DNA of 64,000 bases from Gluconobacter sp. Dm-62 (GTDB taxonomy: Bacteria > Pseudomonadota > Alphaproteobacteria > Acetobacterales > Acetobacteraceae): positions 219,444-283,443 of the forward strand of contig NZ_JAERLY010000003.1 of assembly GCF_018256155.1 (NCBI RefSeq), written 5' to 3'. A model generated the notes under the pieces. The model ran no database searches. It saw only the letters and a list, made by a program, of their open reading frames with translations, and had not been told where the DNA came from. The position numbers and the translations under genes were made by a program. Below are positions 44,457 through 52,834 of the stretch, piece after piece (position 1 is the stretch's first letter; every line of letters starts with the position of its first letter).

Positions 44457-46931
44457 TCAGAACCCCGTTGAAGCGGTGAACAGGGCTGCAAAGCCGCCGC
44501 CGATGAAGTAGCTCGGGGCACTTCCGGCGATGGTTGTGCCATAGACGCCGGTCGTATCCTTCGCATTCAGGGTGGGGCTCGCCACGCCGGAAAGATAGTG
44601 CTCGTTCGTGATGTTGATGAAGTTCATCCGCAGGGTCGGCTGATGCAGATGGATGTGATCCGAAAAGCGGTAGCCGATGGCGAGATCGCCCGTCGTATGA
44701 TCCGAGACGCGCTCGTCATTCATGAACGTGGCGTACTGGTGGCCGGTGTAATGCACGGTGGCGACGCCAAAGAGATGTCCGTCATCATAACTCAGCCCGG
44801 CTGCGGCCTGAAGGGTCGGGCTGCGGACGGCGATCTTGCCACGGGTGCGCAGAAGGTCCCCGCCGGACATCAGATCGTTGTCGATGGTGGCGTGCAGATA
44901 CTCACCCGACACATAGGGGCTGAAATGATGCCAGGGGCGCAGGCCAATTTCCACGTCCACACCGCGTGAGGTCTGGCCACCTGCATTCATGGTCGTGGTG
45001 ACGATGGACCCGTTCTGCACGGCCTGCGTGGAGATCTGGCGGTTGGTGAAGTTGTAGTTGAACAGTGTCAGGCTGCCGATGATCCAGCGTCCCGTGCGGC
45101 GATATCCCAGTTCTTCGGAAATGGAATATTCGTTGCGGACATCCGTCGAGCCCGTGCCGTACATTTCGCCCGAAGACGGATCGTAAGTATTGTAAAGCGC
45201 GGTCTGATCGGGTGCGCGGAAATTGGTCGTGGCGTTGAAGAAAAGCTGGTTTTCACCGTCAATCCGCCAGCGCACGCCAAGACGGGGCAGGGGCTCCATG
45301 CTGTTGGAGGCCACACGATATTGTGGGCCGGGCAGGTTGTTCGTTCCATCGCGGCTCATCATGACGGCCTTGAAGCCGAGATCAATCGCCAGATGGTCAT
45401 GCAGCAACGACATGTGATCGCCGATGAACAGAGCGTTGGTCTGCGAGATCGTATGGAAGCTGCCGCCCAGCAGTTTCTGCCCGTTCGACAGGCGGATCAG
45501 GTCCTTGCCGTTTTCGGCCCAGATATCGGCGGCAGACCCGTTGGTCTGGACTGCCGTGAAGGGCTGCTGCTCGTTGTCGTCGCCGTAATCGTACCAGTAG
45601 CCAAAAACGAAATCGTTCCAGTTCGTCTTGTAATGCAGGGCGCTCGTAAAGCCGGACCGGTAGCTACGCTGGGTGTAATCCGCGCGGACCACGCCAACGC
45701 CATCCTGCGCGCCGGGCAGGTTCAGCGTGTCGGACAGGGCCTGCGTGCCCTGATAGAGCCCGCTTGTGGACATGGGGCTGCCACCGGGCCAGTTGCCATA
45801 AGCGAACTGCGCATAGGGCGTAACGTCCAGACTGAGGCGGTCCGTCAGGCTTAGATGGACGGGGGCGCCGCCATACAGCGTGCGTTCCGCATCGCGCCAC
45901 AGCCGCCAGTAATTGGCGCCGTTATCGGGATTGGTGCTGTCATAGCGAGCGAGAAGGTTGTTCTGACCTTTGATCCCATCCGACTTCCATGTGTCCATGG
46001 TGGGTTCGGGATACCAGCTTGTGATGGTCGTATTAAAAGAGCCCACGAGGCTGGCGCGGTTGCCCTGTCCCCACTCCTTGAGGAACTTGAAATCGACGTG
46101 CTGCTTCTCGTCGCGTCCGGGGCCGCGCCAGTTGTCGGTGGCGCCATGGGAATAGGAAATGAAGCCGCGAATGCCGGTATGGGCGATATCGCCGGTATCG
46201 AGGCGGATGAATTCGCGGTTGGTGTTGTAGGAGCCGTAAGACACGCTGGCATCCCCGCCGGCTTTTTTGGCCGGGTCACGGAATGTCAGGTTCATCAGGC
46301 CACCCGCAGCGTTCAGGACCGGGCTGTCGAGATCGGCTGATCCCTGCGCCAGGGCGATTTCCTGATAGTTTTCGCTGTCCGCGAACTGGCTGGGTGTGCC
46401 TGAATAATAAGCCACGTCATTCAGCGGCATGCCTTCGAGCACATAGCCGATGGCACTGTTATCGAGACCACGGACGGTAATGTTCGTATTGGGGGAAAAT
46501 CCCATCGGATCGGACGAGGCAACATTGGCGCCGGGCAGCACGGAGGCCAGCTGGAAGGCCGTTGCCATCGGGGCCTGTTTGGAAATGAAATCCTGACTGA
46601 CCGTACTGACGGATTTCACTCCGTCCTGCAGATGGATCAATCCGCCACCGGGCTGGCTGCCCGGCGCGCTGTCCGAAAGTCGATGCACGATGATGTGCTC
46701 GGCCTTGGGGGGCTGTGCAGCATGCGTCTGCGGAGCGGTCTGCTGGACGGCTGGCTTGTTTGTGGCCGGTGTGTCGGCGGCACGCGCAACCGAAAAGCAC
46801 ACTGTTGTGCCGATCAGGACGGGCAGAAGGCTGTGGTACCGCGAACGGCAGACAGGAGGCGTGGGCGCCTCCCGGTGTGTAGGGCCATAGGGTCTGACAG
46901 GCGCTGGGGCCCGGTCGTGTCTGTGTGCCAT
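44457..46931 (-). CDS. TonB-dependent outer-membrane receptor under TPP control
   Basis: An 824-residue receptor. After a basic N-tail, a helix (YHSLLPVLIGTTVCFSVARA) acts as signal peptide. A linker follows, then the plug domain: KSVSTVSQDFISKQAPMATAFQLASVLPGANVASSDPMGFSPNTNITVRGLDNSAIGYVLEGMPLNDV. The beta-barrel ends with TASTGF, terminal Phe as usual. The start ATG is complementary to 46929-46931, with GAGGAG 9 bases upstream. The frame remains open 9 codons further back. The TPP riboswitch in its leader makes thiamine or a thiamine compound the likely ligand. The classic energised TonB box is not obvious to me. Confidence 0.9.
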   Translation of the reverse strand: MAHRHDRAPAPVRPYGPTHREAPTPPVCRSRYHSLLPVLIGTTVCFSVARAADTPATNKPAVQQTAPQTHAAQPPKAEHIIVHRLSDSAPGSQPGGGLIHLQDGVKSVSTVSQDFISKQAPMATAFQLASVLPGANVASSDPMGFSPNTNITVRGLDNSAIGYVLEGMPLNDVAYYSGTPSQFADSENYQEIALAQGSADLDSPVLNAAGGLMNLTFRDPAKKAGGDASVSYGSYNTNREFIRLDTGDIAHTGIRGFISYSHGATDNWRGPGRDEKQHVDFKFLKEWGQGNRASLVGSFNTTITSWYPEPTMDTWKSDGIKGQNNLLARYDSTNPDNGANYWRLWRDAERTLYGGAPVHLSLTDRLSLDVTPYAQFAYGNWPGGSPMSTSGLYQGTQALSDTLNLPGAQDGVGVVRADYTQRSYRSGFTSALHYKTNWNDFVFGYWYDYGDDNEQQPFTAVQTNGSAADIWAENGKDLIRLSNGQKLLGGSFHTISQTNALFIGDHMSLLHDHLAIDLGFKAVMMSRDGTNNLPGPQYRVASNSMEPLPRLGVRWRIDGENQLFFNATTNFRAPDQTALYNTYDPSSGEMYGTGSTDVRNEYSISEELGYRRTGRWIIGSLTLFNYNFTNRQISTQAVQNGSIVTTTMNAGGQTSRGVDVEIGLRPWHHFSPYVSGEYLHATIDNDLMSGGDLLRTRGKIAVRSPTLQAAAGLSYDDGHLFGVATVHYTGHQYATFMNDERVSDHTTGDLAIGYRFSDHIHLHQPTLRMNFINITNEHYLSGVASPTLNAKDTTGVYGTTIAGSAPSYFIGGGFAALFTASTGF

Positions 46932-47035
46932 GATGAGAGACTCCTCGCCTGCAAGCAACGAGATCTCAGCTCTGACAGGAAAGGTTCAAGCTGCTGGCTG
47001 CAATGTGCATGAACATGCGTCGGGCAGACAGCGAC

Positions 47036-47148
47036 CACCATCCCTCCGCCAGTATGAACTGGATCAGGTTCAATGGGTCACTGCGCCGCATGGCTTTTGA
47101 GTGCCACACCAGCAGAGTCTCAGCCCCATGCCAGGGCCCCCCACGGTG
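47036..47148 (-). promoter_or_regulatory. TPP (thiamine pyrophosphate) riboswitch, THI element
   Basis: Read on the minus strand, the aptamer contains the conserved GGGGCTGAGA (CTGAGA complementary to 47118-47123), then GACCCATTGAACCTGATC (complementary to the 47060-47080 region), and CTGGCGGAGGGA at the 3' side (complementary to 47041-47052). P1 can form between CACCGT (47143-47148) and ATGGTG (47036-47041). The expression platform, 46932-47035, includes CTCG...CGAG pairing that can cover the GAGGAG ribosome site. This suggests repression of translation when TPP binds. The region 47149-47336 holds the promoters of this operon and of the divergent chemoreceptor. Confidence 0.95.
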
Positions 47149-47336
47149 AAGCGCCACCAATCCTCCGTGTACGAAAGATTGTCAATATGACGTGGCCATC
47201 ACATGTGCTGACGGAAATGTGTTGCAAACAATTTCGAGAGCAGTCTTCATTTTTTATTAATAACGACATGTATAATTTCACAAAATCTCACGTACGCTCA
47301 TGAACATGACGTGAGGCCAGAGGTCAAAAGGCGCTC

Positions 47337-48764
47337 ATGTTGAACTGGATTGAAAAAACCGCCTACGTCCGTCAGAAGATTAAGGCGCTCTTTGCTGCTC
47401 TTGTTGTTATTTCTGTGGTCCAGTTTTTGGTTGAGCAGTTTTGTGAGCACCTTTTTATTAAATACAGCCATGAACAGATCCTGTCTCAGGGCATAGGTCT
47501 GTTTTTCCAGATTGGCCTGACACTGCTGATCGGCCGGTTTGCCATTCATGTCATTGCCGTTCCATTCGAACAGATCACGATGGCGACTGAAAAGGTCGCG
47601 GGTGGGGCCCTCAATATTACCATCCCCTGCCTCCATCATCAGGACTGTGCGGGGCGTCTGGCACGGTCGCTTCAGATGTTCCGGGAAACCAGCCAGAATC
47701 AGTTGAAGATGCAGGAAAACTCTGCGGAAGAAGCGCGTGAGGCTGCGCGGATCCAGAAGGACCTTTCCGGCAGGAGTGAGCGGATCCGCCAGTTGCAGGA
47801 CGATACGATCGGGACGATCTGTGCGGGAATGGAAATCGTGAAGGAAGGAGATCTGACCTTCACGTTCCGCGAGGATTTTCAGGACAGGTTCGAAGAATTC
47901 CGCCAGAACTTCAATACGCTGATCCAGATCTACCGCACCGCAATCGCCAAGATTTCTGACGCGACCTCCGTCATTGCCAATGGCACGTCCGAAATCGCAT
48001 CGGCTTCCGGAGAGCTGAGCGAGCGTACGGAGCGGCAGGCGGTCAATCTTGCCCAGTCCGCCGTGTCCATCAACAGCATCACCCAGACTGTCGGAAAAAC
48101 TGCGCGTTCCGCAGTTAAAGCGCGTGAGACGGTTTTGGAAACGCGGGGGCAGACGGTTGTGATCTCGGAGATCATGCACTCCGCCAACGCGGCCATGGGC
48201 GAAATCCGGACATCCTCGCGGCAGGTGGAGAGCATTCTGGGCCTGATCGAGGAAATCGCCTTCCAGACCAATCTTCTCTCGCTCAATGCAGGAATTGAAG
48301 CCGCGCGGGCCGGTGAGGCAGGGCGGGGTTTTGACGTGGTGGCCAAGGAAATTCGCGCTCTTGCGCAGCGTTCGGCCAAGTCGGCCCAGGACATCCGCAA
48401 TATCATCACGTCTTCGGGGCGGCAGGTGGAAGAAGGCGTCCAGCTTGTTGGCGAAGCAGACCGGTCGATGAAGGTCATCAGCCAGCATGTGGACGGGATC
48501 ACATCGCTGCTTGAAGATATTTCCCTTTCCACGACCGGGGAGGCCGAAAGCCTTGAGACGATCAACAAAGCCATCAACGAAATGGACCAGATGACCCAGC
48601 GGAATGCCGCGATGGTGGAAGAGGTCAATGTGGCATGCCGGAACCTGAGCAATGAGGCGAAAGACCTTTTTGCCGAACTGTCCAGATTCCGTTTTGATGC
48701 GCCACAATCCACTGGCAGACGCCTGGCGCCTGCGCCACGGGGGCTGGCATCGGCTGATCTCTGA
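47337..48764 (+). CDS. Methyl-accepting chemotaxis protein without large sensor domain
   Basis: A 475-residue chemoreceptor. Two hydrophobic helices (about 16-33 and 50-75) are separated by only about 20 residues, so there is no sizeable periplasmic ligand domain. A HAMP-like region ([22 protein letters not shown]) follows, and a second HAMP-like repeat lies near 165-205. The signalling tip is complete: [50 protein letters not shown] (about 304-353), which contacts CheA and CheW. The C-terminus has no NWETF-type CheR pentapeptide. It is probably an intracellular-state or energy sensor. Divergent from the thiamine operon. Confidence 0.93.
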   Translation: MLNWIEKTAYVRQKIKALFAALVVISVVQFLVEQFCEHLFIKYSHEQILSQGIGLFFQIGLTLLIGRFAIHVIAVPFEQITMATEKVAGGALNITIPCLHHQDCAGRLARSLQMFRETSQNQLKMQENSAEEAREAARIQKDLSGRSERIRQLQDDTIGTICAGMEIVKEGDLTFTFREDFQDRFEEFRQNFNTLIQIYRTAIAKISDATSVIANGTSEIASASGELSERTERQAVNLAQSAVSINSITQTVGKTARSAVKARETVLETRGQTVVISEIMHSANAAMGEIRTSSRQVESILGLIEEIAFQTNLLSLNAGIEAARAGEAGRGFDVVAKEIRALAQRSAKSAQDIRNIITSSGRQVEEGVQLVGEADRSMKVISQHVDGITSLLEDISLSTTGEAESLETINKAINEMDQMTQRNAAMVEEVNVACRNLSNEAKDLFAELSRFRFDAPQSTGRRLAPAPRGLASADL

Positions 48765-48910
48765 GAGGGAGCTGATTTCCCATAAAGTTCTTAGGAAAGT
48801 GAAAGGGGCATTTTCCAGACATGTCTCGACATCGGGCTGGATATTCCCGACACTGCGCCCATGTCCGTCGGTCCGTTCTGTTTCCCTGTCCTGAATGAAG
48901 GACGCTGCCC

Positions 48911-50149
48911 ATGATGGGGCATGCCTTCCGGTCTCTGGGAAGGCGCAACTACCGCGTCTGGGCGATGGGGGCTCTGGTTTCGAACATCGGAACCTGGATG
49001 CAGATGACGACGCAGGACTGGCTGGTCCTGACGGAACTGACGCGGCATGATGCAACCGCCGTGGGGATCGTCACGGCGCTTCAGCTTGCGCCGCCGCTTC
49101 TGCTGATTTTCTGGACCGGGAAAATTGCCGACCGGGTGGAAAAACATCGCTTTCTGCTCCTGACGCAGGCCGCGCTTGGAACCCTGGCCATCGGGCTTGG
49201 CGCTCTGGTTGTGACGGGTATGGTCCGGCTGTGGGAGGTAGACCTGTTCGCGTTCCTGAGTGGATGCGTGGCAGCGTTCGACAGTCCCGTGCGGCAGATT
49301 TTTGCGGGTGAACTCGTTGGTGAAGCGGATCTCGCCAATGCCGTGGCGCTTAATTCCGTGTCCTACAATGCTGGTCGCATGATTGGGCCGGCCGTGGCGG
49401 GATTCTGTATTGCGGAACTGGGTTCGGGCTGGTCGTTCATTCTGAACGGATTGTCTTTTTATGGCGTTCTAATGTCGCTCCTGTCCCTGCGGGCGCAGGA
49501 ACTGCATCGTCTTGCACCAGCAAAACCGGAGAACGCGCATCAGGAGAAACAGGATCTGCTGACAGGTGTGCGATATGTCTGGAAGCGCGATGATCTGCGG
49601 ACCATCCTGTTCATGCTGTTTCTGCTCGGGGCCTTCGGGCTCAATTTCCCGATTTATATTTCAACCATGGCCGTCAGCGTTTTCCATGTCGGGGCGCATG
49701 GTTATGGTGTCCTGAACTCAGCCATGGCGGTCGGGACGATTGCGGGCGCGCTTTTTGCCGCCAGTCGCAAAACCATGCAATTTTCGGCCCTGCCGCAGGG
49801 CGCCGTGGTGTTCAGCCTTGCCTGTCTGCTGGGGGCTCTGGCCCCGGGATACTGGGCTTTTGCGGTGACGCTGGTCATGGCGGGTATGGCGTCGCTGACC
49901 TTCACGGCGGTGAGCAACAGCTACATGCAACTCGCGACGGATCCAGGGATGCGGGGGCGTGTGGTGTCGATCCGTTTTGCAGTCTTTGCCGGATCATCGC
50001 CGCTTGGCGCGCCACTGGTAGGGATGGTTGCTAATTCCCTGGGGCCACGCTGGGCGCTGGGTGTGGGGTCGCTCTCTGGAATTCTGGCGGCCGGGGTTGC
50101 GCTGCTCTACCTTCAGCGATCGCGGGCAGGAAAGGAAACCTGTTCCTGA
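48911..50149 (+). CDS. MFS exporter, DHA3/EntS-like
   Basis: A 412-residue major facilitator with about 12 helices. It begins HAFRSLGRRNYRVWAMGALVSNIGTWMQMTTQDWLVLTEL, followed by LQLAPPLLLIFWTGKIADRVEKHRFLL (motif A, GxLaDrxxrr type), SGCVAAFDSPVRQIFAGELV and NAVALNSVSYNAGRMIGPAVAGFCIAELGSG. These are typical of the DHA3 group, which includes the enterobactin exporter EntS. No siderophore genes lie nearby, so the substrate is unknown. The ATG at 48911 is the first in frame. The stop overlaps the start of the DUF218 gene (TGATG). The preceding gap 48765-48910 has no visible feature. Confidence 0.88.
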   Translation: MMGHAFRSLGRRNYRVWAMGALVSNIGTWMQMTTQDWLVLTELTRHDATAVGIVTALQLAPPLLLIFWTGKIADRVEKHRFLLLTQAALGTLAIGLGALVVTGMVRLWEVDLFAFLSGCVAAFDSPVRQIFAGELVGEADLANAVALNSVSYNAGRMIGPAVAGFCIAELGSGWSFILNGLSFYGVLMSLLSLRAQELHRLAPAKPENAHQEKQDLLTGVRYVWKRDDLRTILFMLFLLGAFGLNFPIYISTMAVSVFHVGAHGYGVLNSAMAVGTIAGALFAASRKTMQFSALPQGAVVFSLACLLGALAPGYWAFAVTLVMAGMASLTFTAVSNSYMQLATDPGMRGRVVSIRFAVFAGSSPLGAPLVGMVANSLGPRWALGVGSLSGILAAGVALLYLQRSRAGKETCS

Positions 50150-50733
50150 TGCGGCATGAGTTCTGGCAGCACGGGATCATTAAAGTGCTGGGCACGGGGG
50201 CAATCCTGATTGCAGTATTACTGTTCTGGATGGGTTTCGTGGGCTTCAGAGGCGTCTCGGCTGTGCCGGTCCGTTCAGAAATGGCGGTGATTTTTGGCAC
50301 GGCGGTGACGAGCACGGGGCGGCCCCGTCCCGCACTGGAGGAACGGCTGGAAGAAGGACTGCGTCTGTGGCGCGCAGGCCTCGTCCGGACGCTCATGGTG
50401 AGCGGGGCGATTGAAAGCGGAAATCATCAGGATGAGGCCCGGATCATGGCGGACTGGCTGATGGGTCGGGGTGTCCCGGCCTCATCAATCGTCGTGGACT
50501 CACATGGGAACAACACCTGGTTAACGGCCCTGCATGTCGCAAGCCTGCATCCGGGAGGGGCAGTGGTCGTAACGCAGTGGTTTCATGTCCTGCGGTCGGA
50601 ATGGGCGCTGCGCCGGGCGGGAGTGACGCAGGTCTCGGGGGCTGCGCCGTCCCGGTTTCGGGCGACGGAACTCTGGTATCTGTTTCGGGATTCTGTGGCG
50701 CTTCCGGTCTATGTGATGACGAAAGCGCCATAA
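50149..50733 (+). CDS. DUF218 (YdcF/SanA/ElyC-like) membrane protein
   Basis: A 194-residue protein with one N-terminal transmembrane helix (about 10-32, IKVLGTGAILIAVLLFWMGFVGF) and a DUF218 domain: EMAVIFGTAVTSTGRPRPALEERLEEGLRLWRAGLVRTLMVSGAI, DEARIMADWLMGRGVPASSIVVDSHGNNTWLTA and VVVTQWFHVLRSEWALRRAGV. The Arg/Glu/Asp residues usual for this fold are present. E. coli members (SanA, ElyC) affect envelope permeability and peptidoglycan precursor use. The start ATG overlaps the MFS stop, so the two are co-translated. Confidence 0.85.
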   Translation: MRHEFWQHGIIKVLGTGAILIAVLLFWMGFVGFRGVSAVPVRSEMAVIFGTAVTSTGRPRPALEERLEEGLRLWRAGLVRTLMVSGAIESGNHQDEARIMADWLMGRGVPASSIVVDSHGNNTWLTALHVASLHPGGAVVVTQWFHVLRSEWALRRAGVTQVSGAAPSRFRATELWYLFRDSVALPVYVMTKAP

Positions 50734-50743
50734 GGCTTAGCGA

Positions 50744-52003
50744 TCAGTACGGGACGCCGATCTGTTCAATGGCGGTGGCAAGGGACGGGGCCAGCGGCAT
50801 CATGGGAGCAAGCGTGGACTGATAGGCGTGATACAGGTCGCCTTTTCCTTTGTAGATCGTCTCGGTTGGCTCGCCTTCGGGGCTGACTTCATTGAACCAG
50901 CTGCCGAAATCGCGGTCGATCAGGGTCGTATCGATGTAATCCCAGATCATGCGGTACCAGTGTTCGTAATGGGAATTGCCGGTCCGCTTGTACAGATTGA
51001 TGGCGGCCGTCAGGGCTTCGGCCTGCGCCCAGTGGATGCGGCTACGGTTGTGCGGGCCGTGCTCCCAGTTGATCGTATAGAGCATGCCCGGGCGACCATC
51101 GGCGTTCCACCCGGTGTTCATCCCGGTCTCGAACAGGGCCTGCGCGTCGTGCAGCATCCATTCCGGCGTTGCGAGGCCGTGACGCAGCAGGGCGGCTTCA
51201 AGCTTCAGGGTCAGATGGGCCCATTCCACGAAATGCCCGGGCGTCATACCATAGGGCCGCAGGTCATCATTGGGTTTGTCTGCGTGGTAGTCGCGCATAA
51301 GAGTCCAGTTGCGGTTGAAATGCTCCGGCATTGCGAATCCTTCCGCGGCGGCCAGTTCATGCACGAAGCGTGTCACAATGCGCCGGGCGCGATGCAGCCA
51401 TTTCACGTCTCCGGTGACGTCCGCCAGTGCCATGAAGGCCTCGGTGGAGTGCATGTTGCTGTTGGCGCCGCGATAGTCTTCCTCGTCTGACCAGTCCGGC
51501 GCGAAGCTCTCGCGCATGACGCCTTCGTCTTCGCTCCAGAAATGGGTTTCGATCTGGTGGATGGCGTCCTTGAGCAGATCACCCGCGCCCTCAGCGCCAA
51601 TCAGGACGGCTGAAGACGCCGCAAGAGCTACGAAGGCATGCAGATAAGCCTGTTTGCGGTCGTTGTCCTTGTCCGCAAAATGCTGCCAGCCGCCATGAGC
51701 GTCATCGCGGAAGTTCGTGCGCAGGGCGTGGATTCCGTGCGCAACGAGGGGTGCGCTTCCGGGCAGCCCCTGAAGTTCGGCCACGGCATAGGCGTGGACG
51801 CAGCGCGCCGTCAGCGTGGCTTCGGGTTTTGCGTTTTCGGGGAGTGTGCCTTCCAGGTCCAGTCCGGTAAAACCACCGTCAACGCATCCGCCCTTGCTGA
51901 AATCGAGAAGACGCCGACCCTGCATTTCCAGCCAGGCCCGGTGGGAGGGGCGGCGGATCCAGCTGTCGCGGCTGAGAAGGGTCGGGGAAAGGCGATCAGT
52001 CAT
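50744..52003 (-). CDS. AGE-family sugar isomerase/epimerase (mannose isomerase-like)
   Basis: A 419-residue (alpha/alpha)6-barrel enzyme of the N-acylglucosamine 2-epimerase family. Visible motifs: LTARCVHAYAVAELQG, HGGWQHFADKDNDRKQAYLHAFVALAASSAVL, RGANSNMHSTEAFMALADVTGD (active-site His), NRNWTLMRDYHADKPNDDLRPYGMTPGHFVEWAHLTLKLE and KGKGDLYHAYQST. The RGANSNMHSTEA and PGHxxEW motifs match the YihS/mannose isomerase branch, which interconverts aldoses and ketoses, such as mannose and fructose, without cofactor. It is divergent from rpe across 156 bases and converges on the DUF218 gene with 10 bases between. Confidence 0.87.
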   Translation of the reverse strand: MTDRLSPTLLSRDSWIRRPSHRAWLEMQGRRLLDFSKGGCVDGGFTGLDLEGTLPENAKPEATLTARCVHAYAVAELQGLPGSAPLVAHGIHALRTNFRDDAHGGWQHFADKDNDRKQAYLHAFVALAASSAVLIGAEGAGDLLKDAIHQIETHFWSEDEGVMRESFAPDWSDEEDYRGANSNMHSTEAFMALADVTGDVKWLHRARRIVTRFVHELAAAEGFAMPEHFNRNWTLMRDYHADKPNDDLRPYGMTPGHFVEWAHLTLKLEAALLRHGLATPEWMLHDAQALFETGMNTGWNADGRPGMLYTINWEHGPHNRSRIHWAQAEALTAAINLYKRTGNSHYEHWYRMIWDYIDTTLIDRDFGSWFNEVSPEGEPTETIYKGKGDLYHAYQSTLAPMMPLAPSLATAIEQIGVPY

Positions 52004-52159
52004 GAGGCACTCCGGGCAGGTCGACAGATGTGGCTATCAGGACGTTTCAGGAGCAGCGGGGTTCCTGTGGGGACTGCGCGCAGACATGAACCTCACGAAG
52101 ATGCGCACGGATGCGGATGTGGCTTGCGTCACGCGATGTGTTTGCCGATACATGACAGT

Positions 52160-52834
52160 ATGACTGACCGTCCTTCGATCATCGTCGCTCCCAGCCTTCT
52201 GGCTGCTGATTTTTCCCGCCTTGGGGAAGATATTGCCTCCATTGCGCGTGCGCCCTGGCTTCATCTTGATGTGATGGACGGGCATTTCGTGCCGAACATT
52301 TCCTTCGGGCCTCCGGTGATTGCCGCACTTCGCAAACATACGGATGCGAAGTTCGATGTGCATCTGATGATTGATCCGGTGGACCCGTATCTGGAGGCAA
52401 CTGCAAAGGCAGGGGCCGATCACATTACGGTGCATGTCGAGAATGCGCCCCATCTGCACCGTTCGCTTCAGACAATCCGCGCCCTGGGCTGTCGTCCGGG
52501 TGTTGCGATCTGTCCGGCAACGCCTGCCGGAGCGCTGTCAGAAGTCATGGATCTGGTGGACATCATCCTTGTCATGACCGTTAATCCGGGATTTGGCGGC
52601 CAGAGCTTCCTCGACAGCCAGCTTTCCAAGATCAGGACGCTGGCGGAAATGATTCGTGAGAGCGGCCGTGACATCATCCTCGCGGTGGATGGCGGGATCG
52701 ATCCCCGGACGGCGCCGCTTGTCGTGGACGCAGGCGCGACCATGCTGGTGGCAGGGTCGGCAGTCTTCGGCAAAGAAGACCGGGACGCTGCGATCCGGGC
52801 GCTTGAAGGACCGTTCGTGGAACAGATGACCTGA
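52160..52834 (+). CDS. rpe: Ribulose-phosphate 3-epimerase
   Basis: A 224-residue TIM-barrel enzyme interconverting ribulose 5-phosphate and xylulose 5-phosphate in the pentose phosphate pathway, the main sugar route in acetic acid bacteria. Metal and catalytic residues are in IVAPSLLAADFSRLGEDI, WLHLDVMDGHFVPNISFGPPVI, DVHLMI, MTVNPGFGGQSF and LAVDGGIDPRTAP, then AGSAVFG at the phosphate site. The start is ATG 52160. The frame is open far upstream through the divergent neighbour, but similarity begins only at DRPSIIVAPS. The stop overlaps the ATG of the heparinase gene (TGATG). Confidence 0.95.
   Translation: MTDRPSIIVAPSLLAADFSRLGEDIASIARAPWLHLDVMDGHFVPNISFGPPVIAALRKHTDAKFDVHLMIDPVDPYLEATAKAGADHITVHVENAPHLHRSLQTIRALGCRPGVAICPATPAGALSEVMDLVDIILVMTVNPGFGGQSFLDSQLSKIRTLAEMIRESGRDIILAVDGGIDPRTAPLVVDAGATMLVAGSAVFGKEDRDAAIRALEGPFVEQMT

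Noticed and set aside
47298..49055. Minus-strand 585-codon frame opposite the chemoreceptor
   Set aside because: The plus strand carries a perfect chemoreceptor signalling tip; the antisense frame is a codon-bias artefact.
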